Shown: positions 23,601-35,800 of the stretch, piece by piece
How positions within the stretch are numbered: the stretch's first letter is position 1
How the letters are laid out: each line of letters opens with the position of its first letter
Source of the DNA: Coprinellus micaceus
Lineage: Eukaryota > Basidiomycota > Agaricomycetes > Agaricales > Psathyrellaceae
Length of the DNA stretch: 64,000 nucleotides
Reading direction: 5' to 3'
Assembly (NCBI GenBank): GCA_951394405.1
Contig: OX596334.1
Span: forward strand, 4,278,001 to 4,342,000
Notes under the pieces: model-generated
What the model was told of the DNA's origin: nothing
Database searches by the model: none
What the model saw: only the letters and a program-made list of their open reading frames with translations
Position numbers and translations under genes: made by a program

Positions 23601-24330
23601 AGGCGTACCTGTTCACTCCGCTCCCAATACACGATACGAGGGAGTGGCATACGCATTCCCCGTTGAGTGCTGCCAGAGGATGAGGAGGCGAGGGCTAAAG
23701 CAGCGTCGACTTAACGGGTAATGCAACGGTGCTCAAGGTCGGTCTCCAAGGCTGCTCATGAGGGGTTTCGCGTCCAAAGCACGCGTAAGCCCTAGGGGAG
23801 GAGTCTTGAGGATGGTATGCATGTGAAAGGGGGACGACAGGCGTGCTAGAGCAAGGATGGCAACGTACCTGGCGCGACGAGTCCATTCACAGATCCCTCT
23901 CCTTAATCACCCAGCATACAAGACTTGAAGCTTGGGGTCTTCTGATCTAGTATACCGGCTGGCGCAGAGTCTCGTAGTGCGAAGGGGTGACTGAAGAGTT
24001 GGACGTCTGCACCGCGGATAGCGGTTGGGTCGTTGTGTCGGCCTTATTCTCCTGGGTCTACGCCCAGCATCCTGGAGCATGATGATGGGTAGGCAGAGCA
24101 TCTGGTTAAAAAGTAGCCGCATCCGGTGAGCAAGGAGAAGGGGGGCCTCACTGGTCCCGTTCCTCGCGGTCGTGGTATGAACCATGGATGCCCTCTGGGT
24201 CAGGGGCACTTCCTTATTGAGCGCCGGCAAATGCCGACCAACTATCTCACGAAATCCCAGAGGTTCGAGTGCTTAAGCGCCGACCCTTTCGTCCTCCCTC
24301 TCGATCCCATGCCACATCGGGTGCCCTGAT
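20608..24330. repeat. Unit 1 block D, non-coding
   Basis: Starts at atgaaacgaaggccgctcaactc and matches 37,327-39,320 and 53,360-56,726. The best conserved parts are 22,070-22,700 and 23,050-23,510 (pairs 54,840-55,440 and 56,280-56,726). Frames differ between copies, and I find no conserved coding sequence. The last part runs into the NLR promoter. Confidence 0.75.
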
Positions 24331-24338
24331 ATCCAAAA

Positions 24339-27300
24339 ATGTCTGATCCGCCGAGTGTTCAAAAGAAGAAAGGGCTGCTTAGCGTGTTCAGTGGTCTTCG
24401 AAAACGGTCCAAATCGCGCGAACCGCCCACACTCTCGACACAGGGCGGCTCCGTACCGATAAGAACCTCAGATGGCCATACCGATGGGCCCCCTGGTTCT
24501 CTCGAGGACGGGCAGCTTCATGGAGTGGGACAACGCCAGGGTCCCCCTCTGTCACCCCATAAATCTCCGACTATCCTTGTGGAAGACCGTTCAGTGCACA
24601 ACTATGGCAGTACTTGTAAGCATGAGTCCACCCTCACTTATCGACGGGGCGCTCTGACTCCCTGAACAGACAATAACTCACATAGCGTACACGGAACTGC
24701 GAACTACATCGGGAACGTGACGAATGCAGCCTTAGGGGCAAACTCGGGTGTGTTCAAGAAATGTCCCTGAACTCGGAATGCAATGGCCTCACCCTTCACC
24801 CCCACTGCAGTTACCACCATCGAGCGAGCATTCTTTTCCCATGGAAATGGTGAGTTCAACAACTTAGCCAGCTGTGGGCTCGAGACTGAGGCTCCCCCAG
24901 AAGCAGCGTTACTATGGGACAGCCTCCCGAAGCAGCGCGATATGAGTGGACAACAGAACGAGTATCTTGAGGGAAGCCGCGAAGATACTGTTCAGTATGC
25001 CCTGACCTGGGGCGAAGACCCAAAGTCAGAGCTCGCCTTGTTCATCCACGGACCTGCGGGCGTTGGGAAGTCCACACTCGCCCGCCATCTCACCCATCGC
25101 CTCCATGCCGCTGGTCGGCTTGCAGCTTCGGTGTCTCTCAGCGGTGTACCCACCGACGCCCGAGGTCCAGAGAGCGTTGTGAAGCTGATAGCGCGGGAGA
25201 TTGGGGAGAAGCACCCTGATGCTATACCAGCCATCCTCGAGGCTATCAGGCTGTGCAAGGGCGCACCGTTGGAGGACCATTTTGACCGGTTCCTCAAGGA
25301 CGTCGTCTGTTATCTGAAGCTTTCACATCCGTTGACGGTCCTCTTCGACGCTGTCGATGAATGGGAGTCGTACAGCACTCTTCTCGGGGCACTCCCACGT
25401 CTTTCCTCCTCGGCGTCGTCGCTCAGATTTATTCTGTTGGGCCGGCTGGATCCTCGAGTGCGTGGATTCTACGATGTTTCAATACACCTATACCCACTCC
25501 ATCCCGTGTCGAGAGGTATCATGGAACGATACTTCGGCTGCCAGTTCAATGATGTACGCTGGGATGGTGGGAGACGCCCTTCACTGAGCCAGACGATCCA
25601 GCTTGCCGAGCTTTCCCACGGGCTCTTTATCTGGGCGTCGATCGTTTGTTCCCTGCTGAAGAAGAAGTTTAGCCGGTCCTCCCCCAACCAGACCCTCGAA
25701 GCCATCCTCGATTTGCAACGGTCTCTAGGTGAAAACGAAAATCTGGCTGGGTTATATCGCCAAGCACTTGCGTGGCTTTTCCCTGATTCAGACGCCCAAG
25801 AACTCGCTCAAAGCTACTTGGGAGCGACGCTGGTCCTCCAGGAACCTCTGCCAATCACTGATTTCTCCTATATCACCAACCTACCAGCACGCGTGACGGA
25901 AGAGATCCAAGGTGCCCTTACCGCACTGCAAATACGACGACCGCTGGGCGATGAGGGGAGTCATCTGGTGCACCCCGCCGATTCCGTCTTCCACCGATCG
26001 CTGCTGGAGTATCTCCAAAGCAAATCAGAATTTCCCAACTCGGTCATCCCCTTTCATCTCTCAGCTTTCGATGCACACTCTCACTTGGCCGAAATTTGCC
26101 TTACGAAATTCCCACAACTCCTTCCCAGCTCCAGAAACATCACTGCCGTTCACCTCTCTCCCCGAGAGCAGTATATCGTGAAATATCTGGCCACCCACAT
26201 TTACAAAGGTACACCCTCAGTGAAGCCCGGGTCATGTACCGAGTGGTTGCAAACAAGGCACCACCACCTCCTTCAACAACTCGGCATTGCACAGTTGCAC
26301 CACTGGGGGAGCCTCCTTCTCAACTTGGTGAAGCCTGGCTCCCTGATGAAGGAGGGAGAGTATGCAGATGATGAAGCAGGGGGCCTGATGCATGACATAG
26401 CAGCGCTTTTGAAGAGTGACTCAGCATTAAGGTCACTCCAAATAGCTTGCCTGGAGCTGGCAGTCCGCCTCCAACCTGAGGATGCGGGAATCTGGGATGG
26501 CCTGGGTTGGGCTTACCATCAACCAGCGGAATACAGCAAAGACATCGATGCAGGAGATAGGGCCATACTAGCCCATCAAAATGCATTGGATATTGTGGAA
26601 CAATCTGGGCGTTCCGACCGAGCCTATGCACTGTACTCGCTAGCGACTTCACTCCACACCCGCTTTCAGCTCATCGGGAATAGTCAAAACCTAAATCGCT
26701 CGGTATCCCTCCACAGAGAGGCCTTAGCTCTGCGCCCTCCGGGTCATGCGGGTCGTGCACAATCTCTGGGTAACTTGGCGATCTCGCTGAGATCCTCCTC
26801 AGAACTTGGAGACTCCATCAACAATATTGACGAAATAATTCACCTAGAGAGAGAGGCTCTAGACCTGTGCCCACCTGGCCACAGAAGCCGTTCACTCTGT
26901 CTCCGGAACCTTGCGTGTACCCTCCATTCTCGATTTCAGATCACAACATCCATCGCTGACTTGAATGAGGATATTCTCCTGTCTCGTGAAGTTCTAAAAT
27001 TATGTCCGCCCGGACATGCAGCTCGTGTTGCAGCCCTCCATGACCTTGCAGTTTCGCTTCAGTCTCGTTCCAGCGTGATGCCGGCATCCACGGCCGACTT
27101 GGACGAGACAATTCGACTGCACAGGGAGGTGCTGGAACTGCGCCCACCCGGACATGCAGACCGTGTCGCAGCTCTCCAAAGCCTTGCAGCTTCGCTTCGG
27201 TCTCGTTCCGAGACGATAGCATTTGCTGCCGACTTGGACGAGGAAGTACTACTGCACAGGGAATTGCTGGAACTGCACCCGCCCGGACATGCAGCCCGTG

Positions 27301-28013
27301 TTGGAGCTCTCCGAAGTCTGGCATTCTCCCTCCATTGTCGATTTCAGACAACATCATCCATCGCTGACTTGGATGAGGATATTCTCCTGTCTCGCAAAGT
27401 GGTGGCTGTAGAACTGTGTCCTCCCGGACATGCAGAGCATGTCGCCGCTCTCCGAAGCCTCGCATACTCCCTCCAATCTCGATTTGAGACCACAGCGTCC
27501 GTCGCTGATATTGAGGAAAGTATCTCCCTGGGTCGGGAGGCACTGGAACACTGCCTACCAGGTCATACAGACCGCGCGATGTCTCTCAACTCCCTTGCCT
27601 GGAGCCTCGCCTTCCGGTATGAAACCCAAGGACTCATACAGGACCTCGAAGAGTCGGTTTCCCTTGGGCGTGAGTCGCTTGCCCTTCTACCAACTGGTCA
27701 CCCTGACCGCTATAATACTTTGGACACGCTAGCGAAGGCGCTCCACTTCAAACCCGAGCACCTCGACGAAGCTCTCCAGCTGAGTCGGGAGTCGGTTTCC
27801 CTCATCCTGCCAGGCAATGACCAAGATTGGGACCTTCGGATGACCCTAGCCACCATCCTCCTCCGCAAGCACAAATCCTCAGGCTCAGTTGAAGAGCTCC
27901 GGGAAGCTGTGTCTACTTGTGAAGAGGCCTTATCGGAGTGCACCCGAAACCATTCGCTGCGTCCCAAACTGCTCGACCTCCAGGCCAAGTCCTCTTCTCC
28001 ATCTCAACCCTGA
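24339..28013 (+). CDS. NACHT-TPR STAND protein (fungal NLR), copy 1, 1,185 aa
   Basis: Three exons: 24339-24615, 24670-24747, 24811-28013 (3,558 nt, in frame). Proteins of this class are cytosolic nucleotide switches linked to self/non-self recognition and programmed cell death in fungi. Exon 1 encodes a basic N-terminus (GLLSVFSGLRKRSKSR). Exon 2, exactly 78 nt, encodes a Gly/Asn-rich segment with pattern HxVxGTANxxGxxTN, shared with copy 2. The NTPase follows: Walker A GPAGVGKST (from about residue 199), Walker B VLFDAVDEW, then FILLGRLDPR. The C-terminal third is about ten TPR-like repeats of roughly 45 residues, with signature LHREALxLRPPGHxxR, less uniform than in copy 2. The start is the first ATG in frame upstream of the basic motif. 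The splice sites agree in position and phase with copy 2. Confidence 0.88.
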
Positions 28014-28851
28014 ATCCTGATCCTCCGACCCGCACCTCCCCAATAACCAACATCACGGCCTTTGCTTCGCTATCTCTCCGTTCGCCTATATGTATTTCTT
28101 TACTTCGCATGCTTCGCTATCCGTCGCCGTTTTTCCGCCTTCCTCACTCGTATATATACATCGATACCCGTGTCTCGTTCGACCGCGTATAGCTCGTTGC
28201 TCCCCCTACGTACCCATCGTCTGTACCTATGTATATTTACCTTCGTCCTGCGTTCCCTTGTAAATAACGGTATGTAGCATGTACATCCATGCCTGATCGT
28301 CGACGAGGGCTCGGCGACCCATCGCGAAAAGGGCTTTTGTTGGTGTGGGGTTTCAGCTTGGGGGAGGGAAGAGGCCATTCGTTCTTTCGTTCGCTCTTCA
28401 CCCGTCCTCCCCAATCACCCCACCTCGACGAAGCCATCACCGCGTTCGTGCCCTAGAGCACAGGATTCAAGTGAAAATTAAAAGCTGCGGTGGGGAACTG
28501 TCGATACGAACTTACATAGTCGTAACGAGGTAAATCTAGTGGACCTCGAGTGCCGACACGCCTTTCCATCAGAAAAAACCGTCGTACCTCATATCTTTCC
28601 GACCCAAGAGGAAAGGATATCTCACGTCCTTCCATACCAAAAGACCGTCATACCTCACATCGTTCCAAACTGAAAGAACCTGGTCCCTCATATCCCCCAA
28701 TTGAAGAACGATGAATGAACGACGATAACGCATAATCCATACACATGGCAGTTGTATTTTGGCAGGGGAGGGTAAGGCATGGGACGGTACATAGAGTCTG
28801 CAGTGCGACGGAAGCGACGATGTGACGAAGAAAACGGGGTGGAAGGTGCGT
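28014..28851. other. Intergenic region between NLR copy 1 and the eL37 gene
   Basis: The first 250 bases resemble the 3' flank of the NLR fragment in unit 3 (for example the stretch near 28,085-28,140 against 51,065-51,130), so this is probably NLR 3' UTR. At 28,555-28,670 there are two imperfect direct repeats of about 65 bp containing 'accgtcgtacctcatat' and 'accgtcatacctcacat'. No gene seen. Confidence 0.5.
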
Positions 28852-29647
28852 TTACTCGGAGGTAGCCTTGGCTTTCTTGGTCGCGGAGGTGTTCTCCCTG
28901 TTATCGAGGGCGGGTGGTTAGTTGAGTTTCGGTCGAGAAGAGAGAAAGGGAGAAAGGGAGAGAGGTGGGAATAAGGAGGTCAAGGGTAAGAGAGTGAATG
29001 CACGTGGGGGAAAGGGACGGAAGGCGAGCGATCGAAGCGAGGGCTCGAGAGATAGCGAGAGAGGAAAGGGAGGCGAACGCGTAGAGATAGCAACGAAACC
29101 ACCCAACCCAACCCAACAAAAAAAAAAACGTACCGGAACCCATTCTTGAACCTCCTAGACACTTCCTTCAAGTAGCGCATCTTTCCGATACCGGTGGTCT
29201 CGTGGCGCTTGGCCTTCTGGCCCCACTCGTACCACCTCAGCTTGGCGGAGGGGAAGCCGCATTGGGCGCACGCTGTTTGGGTTGGGAGCTGGGTGGGTGA
29301 TTTTAGGGAGGTTTGCGTCGAGGCTTTGTGGGAGTTTTTTGGAGAAGGAGAGGGAAAAGGAGAGAGGGAAGGAGATAGAGGGTGGGGAGAGAAGAGATCG
29401 GTCGAGGACCATGTAACGCGACACGAAAAAGACACTCTCTTGTGCTGCTTGTGGAAAGCACGGTTGCCGCAGCGCCTGCAGAGGGTGTGGCTCTTGGTGT
29501 GGCTCTTACTGTGCAACGGGGTTTATGAGTTTGGTGTGGGGCAGAGTAGTGGGGAGGAAGACGAACCCGAAGGACGAGGTACCTAGAAGAGCGGGTGATC
29601 AGTTAAATTCATGCGGAGAAGGGGGAGGGCGGGAACGTACCTTTCGT
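28852..29647 (-). CDS. 60S ribosomal protein eL37, irregular or decaying copy
   Basis: Minus-strand pieces encode the eL37 landmarks in order: TKGTSSFG (29647-29641 joined to 29582-29567), KSHTLCRRCGNRAFHKQHK (29508-29438), CAQCGFPSAKLRWYEWGQKA through RRFKNGF (29272-29134) and a C-terminal ENTSATKKAKATSE (28897-28852). The two CxxC pairs of the rRNA-binding zinc ribbon are present. Three things are odd. The codon before TKG is not ATG, so the start must lie behind a further intron or is lost. The second junction demanded by the conserved HKT-C sequence falls at a GA, not GT, donor. The normally conserved RKTTGTGRMRY reads HETTGIGKMRY. It could be a diverged functional paralogue or a pseudogene. 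The exact start is not resolved. Confidence 0.7.
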
Positions 29648-29829
29648 CTATACGATTACAACCACAGATGTATAGAAATCCGTCAGCTCAACGTCTCTCA
29701 TCCAATCGCCCACCCACCCTCATATCTCTCCTCCTCCACTCGTTGTACGTCCATACGTCCGTTCCAGAGCGAAAAGACTTATCGCCTCGGCGTATGTTTT
29801 CTTGAGGGGGGCGGGGGCGTTGAGTGGGT
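29648..29829. other. Upstream region of the eL37 gene
   Basis: Short region that should contain the eL37 promoter and any first exon. An ATG followed by AGG and a GTGGGT donor occurs on the minus strand near 29,725, a possible tiny first exon, but this is not supported by frame alone. Confidence 0.3.
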
Positions 29830-32800
29830 GTCGAGGGGGGCCGGTTGTTTTGGAGTGGTGACGGTGCCGTTCAGCGATTCCGACTGGTGGGCCCAGGAGA
29901 TCGATTTGTCGGTGAAGTCGCGTTCATGGTGGTCCTGACGAAGGTGTTACCAGAGTGTTGGTTCTGGGTGATTGGCGCTGGAATAGGAAATGCCCCCGAC
30001 CCGAGGCTTTCGCTGTGACCGCCACCACCAAACTCTGCGATAGGACTCTAACGCAGTCAAGACGTCCTCAACCTACCATTGCTACCCAACGACACGCTCC
30101 GCCACTCCTTCTTCCCCCACGAGCCCAACACCACCAACACGCCGACCCTACGGGCAACTGGGTTGAGCGCCTCTGAAGGTTCGTACTCTCCCTTTCTCCG
30201 GTAACGCTCCCGCCACACCACTTTCTTGGTGGCGGAGCCCTGTCTTGGTGAGAACTTCTCGAGCGCTTCAGGGAATTCATCACGATGTTCCGACCTTATG
30301 GCAGCCTTCACATTCCTCTCGAGTCCCACCTGCTGGAGTATGTATAGCACATGGTCATTCGTCTTCCATTGGCTCTACCCTCCTGGGCTCATACCGGTCT
30401 TCCTTTGTGACCCCTTATCTGACATGCATCTATCGCCCGTATAGGCGCCTTCTCCCTCCACGGTGCTCGGACTGCCCCACCATCATCGACATTCCCCTCC
30501 GATAGTCTTCCATTCTTCTCTATCTCCCCCACCGGCTCGCCTGTCGAGGTCTACGGATTACATATCATCCTCGTCGATGATGTCGGATGCCCTACGGATT
30601 CGCCGAACAAGATGCATAGGCCACGAAGTCATGATAATGGTCACTAGAGAGAGACCCCACCCGCCCCGTTAATGGCATCGTCGCGCCGCGTTCTGCGAGC
30701 TAGACATTTGTGTCCTGCCCACGCTCGGGGGGTGGAGGGTTGGTCCTCGTACGCCGTTGCGCACAACTCGGATCTCGATGCAGCCTCTGCATATCGACCC
30801 TGGCGTCCCGAATCGTGCCCAGGTCGAGTGAACGGCTAGTTTCGGAAATGAGGGGAGGATGGAGGAGAACCGGTTTCCTTCTTGCCGAGGCGAATTGGAA
30901 GCGGAGGGAAACCCTTCGGCTGATGTCACTGAGTGTTCCTTGTTCCAACGGGAGGACGCAGTGGGGAGGAAGGTGGAGGCGAGTGTTTCGGAGAACGAGA
31001 GATCGGGGTGACGAAGGTGACGTTGGAAGTTGACGTCGAAATGTTTGTCCTGTGTAGCGCGAGATTGGTCGTGGTGAATGCTCGATCTGCTCCCTTGGGG
31101 ATTGCCACAGGGATAGAAGGAGGGCGACCAGGTGAGGAAAAAGGATCGTGCAAGGACGGTGGTGGGCACCCGGATGACGAAACCCTTGGGGGGACGAGGG
31201 GTCAGAGTTGACTGCGAGGTGGACGGCGGTAGCCGGGTTGGCGGTCGCCGAGTGCTTGGTTTCATCCGTCAATTCTCTGCTCCCTCATCGTAGAAATAAA
31301 TGTCGAGGCCAAACCTGGGCCGGCTGTCGTTAGGGTCGGAGGAGGGCGAGGCGGGGCGAGGATCTGTTTCTGAAATCAATCAGTCAGTTAGTTTCTTGGG
31401 AAGGAAAGGAGAGGTCATACATCGTTGTAGATCCAAGAGGTTGTGTATGTATCGATGGTAGGTGCTGTGCTCCAGCCCGCGTACGGTCCCGAGAAGCAGC
31501 CCCCTCGCCCGCATACGTTCTGTTCATACAAGCAGGATGTAGGGGGTCCTTCAATGGCCGAGGCTACGACCTGTTGTGTACGCGATAGGTGTCCGGGATA
31601 AGCATTCCTCTCCATCTCGAGGTCTCCCGAACGAGCTTGGAGCCGGGGTCTCAGGGGGTGGTAGGCGACATTGGGAGGTGGAGGGGTGGTGCGAAAGAGT
31701 TGGGATGCAGAACCTGGAGGCGGGGAGAGTGGTGGGCGTCGTCTTGAATGTGTCAACGGAAGGACTCCCGGAGACCGAGAGTAGGGATGTTGCGCCCTCT
31801 CGAGGTCGGTCGTCCAGGAGGTTGAATGGGTGGGGTCTGACTTAAGGCTCACCCTGAGCTCTAGGCTGAGGATTCTGATTGAGTAAAACCACGAGAGGCG
31901 AAAGCAGGCGCAAACCAGCTCACCTAGAAGGTCCGGTCGTGAACGCGTATCCTCGAGTACATCCTCCGTGAGTATTCCTCGCGCCTACACAAAACGATGT
32001 GTCACTACAGCGGGCTCGAGGTTGCAGTTGTGCTTCGAGGGTCGCCCTTCTGGTTCAAGCCTGGCGAGGGAATGCTGTCGAATGTTTGACCAGCGACGTC
32101 CCCCTTTCGGGTGCTGGAAAACACCGAGGTGCGAGCGGAGGCTGACAGCTCTTGGGCGGCTGGCTATTTGGTGGGTGGGTGGGGGGAAGAACGTCTAGGT
32201 CGATGTGGTGGTTGTCAACAGGCAACTGCAAGAATGGGCGCTTGGTGTGGGAGCCTCGCCTGGCATCGGCAGCTCCCAAAATGGATGAACCCCTGACGGC
32301 GATGGCGAGGCTCTCGCTTCGACCGCCATGAAGACCACGACCACGACACACAACACAGGCGAACGACGTCATGAGTGACTCGGTGCCGCCTTGCTCGCAT
32401 CGACCAACTGCGCTTTTGCCATCCATGGGCAAGGTCGACAACGGAAAGAGGGATTCGAGCCTGCGCGTGTCATGGTAAGTTGAACGTTACCTCGCTTTAC
32501 TGCAAGCCGTAGTTGCTTCATCCCCACTCACGAAACTCTTTTTAGACGGATGTCTGCATCTAGGCCTTTTCAATGGTTCCCTTACCTTGGGGGAAAGCCG
32601 ACTCGCAGAGCCTGTCTTTCGAGTGGGTTAAGCCTCTCCCAACACCCGTCGTTGCGTCCTCTGCAACTGCTCCCACCACTCATCCCCCTACCCCGCGCAC
32701 TCCTTCCCTCTGGCCTGCCGTTGAGAGCACTTTAGACTCTCTGGCACCCGCTCCACCCACTCAATATACGCCACCGCGCTCTCCGTGACTGTTACACCAA

Positions 32801-35800
32801 AACCTCTGCCGCCATCTGAATCCAAGAATCGACACGCTACCGACGCCTTCGCCGCTCCTCACTCAACGACACGATAACATCTTGGGGAGCAGCGGAACAC
32901 CTTTCGTAGCTCGCCCGAATGCATGGGTATCCCTTAATAGCACTTGCGGTACGTGCCCTCCCCTCCCCTCAACCCTTCCTTCGACCTCAACTAAGTGATT
33001 TGAAGTAAATTCAACTGCGTTGATCGACGCCCCACCTGAACCAAGCTCGGACCCCACCGAGCCCACTTCCGCCGCTTTGTGTCAACGACCGAACGAACAA
33101 CGGCAATGCAGAGATAGGAACGACGCCACGGCTAGCCAACCTTCCCCTGAGCAACCTCCCCCAACTTCTCGCCCTCACAACGCGGTCGCCACTCGATTAT
33201 CCACCTACTTCCGTCGCCTAGTCACCATACCCCGTTCAAGAACGCAAACACTCGTCCTCGAGCTCTACGATCCACTCACAACGGCGGTACCCTCCCCTCC
33301 TCGCCCACGACATCCCGATTCCGTCACCATCCCCGACCTTTCGCCCTCGCACAACTCGAGTTTGAATACATCGTCCTCACATCGTCCCCATTCCGCCAGC
33401 GCAGGTGTACGAATCCGGAGGTTACCTGAATCGCGTACCCCATTCAGAACGGGTGCCAAACAACCCCAGATCTCGATGAGGGAGAAGTTCCCCGTCTCCC
33501 CAAATCTCCCCATCTGAGCTCGGCATGTTCGCACGCATGCCCGAGGCGGGTCAAGTTGCCCAAGACACTTGGTCCCAACTGGAGGGTTGTTGGAACAACC
33601 CAGCAACACCTCGGGTGTGATCGATCCGAGGGTGGCTTAGGAGTGGCTGCGCCGGGGAGCGAAGATGAAAGGGGAACCCGTTACTCGAAGGGACTGCGCA
33701 AGAGTCTCTAGGCGGTGGCCTCAGCTGCGGCTAGTGGAAGAGGAGGTGGCGAGGGTATTCGGGAGGCGATCAGTCGGCTTGCGACTCGTCTATTGCCACC
33801 CCAGGGTGATGGGGGTTGTCGTCCCCGTCTCCCTATACCACCACCCCTCGCAGCCCCGACACTTCCAGCAATAATTTCTCGGCACCACGAACACCCCCAC
33901 ACCGTCGATGGGTATGTCCTCAATTAGGCGAAGGCCTGTACTCGATCCGGAGAGGAAGTTCCTTCCGCCCTCCTTGGGATGCATGGATGCTCACCGCAGT
34001 CCGGAAACGAGAGGAAGTTCAAGGAGACAACGCCCTTAAAGAGTTGAGGTGACGAAGGGAAGCGGTCAAGGGAGTTCTAGAGCCTGGATAAATCTATCGG
34101 AGTGGCCCTGACGTCAGGAGGGTAGGGAGGGGTTAGGGAAGGTGAACGGAGGTCAAGGGGTTGCAGAGAGGTAGGGAGTTTCGCGAAACAAGGGGGGTGG
34201 GAGAGGTGGTATTGTAGCAGGGAGGGCGGGAGACGAGGTAAGGGCCTCGTCATGATGGACAATGCAGAGGGAGGCGGGGTGGAAGGGGGACAGTCGGTGA
34301 AAGGGGAAAGTGGGAGTTGGATGCGTCGGGTCAATTAAGCCAGGATCACGGGGGTAGAGGGAGAGGAACAACAGAGAGGTCGATCGAGGTGGCGGAAGGG
34401 AGAAACGAGCCCAGATATCCGCAGGTCCATTTTCCGTCGTCTTTGAGTGCAGACGATGGTCGTGGTCAAGGGCAAAATGCACTTCAGGCCCACGCGGAGC
34501 AGGCGGGAGTCGGCCATCATTTCGAGTGGCCGATCATCGGGGAATCGGACTGGGGAGCGCCCCTGAAGCCCATGCATGCTCGGCGCGTCTTCGACAAATG
34601 CTCGTTCATATTCACTGTTCCCAATGCTCGCCCTAGCAGGCCTACCCATGGACGCGAGAAAGGCGTGTCTCCGTGAAGGATGCTGCGAGCTGCCTGGGGA
34701 TGGAGAAGATTCGTCGTCGATATCCCAAGAGATGGCAAAGGTGAGTTCCCCTCGCTTCCCCCCTACATATTCCATCCCGTCTCACTCGCCATTTGGCCAG
34801 GGGCCGCAATTTCAATTAAAGGGGGATGCCTGGCTCACTCCGCTACCCTCTCCAGCGGTGGCACGGCAAAGTGACGAACAAGGACTTCATCCACGCCCCA
34901 CCCTTCGGGACAATGAAAACAAGGGTACGAAGACGAAATGCATTAGGAGAAAATGCTCACAAGTAACCAATACAATCAGGTATGCTGCACCCTCCCTCAC
35001 CTCTGCTTCCCAACCGTCCGTGCTAAACCTCCTTTCCCTCTTCCAGGCGCCAGATTTCCCATCGCGCAGCATTCCCTCGTCGACCCTTTCGCTGAAGCAA
35101 AGGTCGAACGAAACTCATCGTCCTGATTGGAAGGGCCATGGGTGCGAGGATGGGATTTGGCAACTCATGGACGAGATAATGATTCGCATTTCAATGCTGG
35201 GCGATCCTCGCTCGAAGTTCTCGAGACCGCTGTGCAAACCTGCATACGACGGATGCGGTATCCGTGTATCGATTAATTGATAGCCTAGTACGATGCGACC
35301 CTTGATATATGTTCGCAGAGTTCGTTGACATTCTTGACATGGAGAGTATGAATAATATCGTTATTCGAGAGGTCAAAAAGAGACACGTTTATCGACGAAT
35401 CGAGAACGTGCATTCACGATGGTACCCTACCGACCACTGCTCTGTCGACCGGGGAGCTAAACAGCTCGAGGATTCTTGGAAGGCGGTAAACATGACATAA
35501 GGTGTAGAGAGGCGCCAGCACGACCAGGAATGGGACTTTGATTCCACGCTGAGTATTGGGCTCTCCGTTCCGATCGAGGACGACGCAACGTCAACAAATT
35601 GCCCCTGGGTGCCGCTTTCGAGAGCGGGGTTGTCTAACTGCGTTCTGAGAGAGGTTGTGAGTATGTAGTGACGAGAGTACACTGTGAAGTTGTGAACGGA
35701 CAGCTCACTAACGACAACGGGGGATCGTTCAGCCAGCTAACACCGCACCTATGCGTCGCTCACTGCGGAAGAACGCAAGAGCCATGCTCCATCCACGCTC

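Noticed and set aside
34576..35280. 234-codon plus-strand frame in unit 2
   Set aside because: It crosses the border of block B into private DNA, has no recognised domain, and the block B part is not open in the same frame in units 1 and 3.
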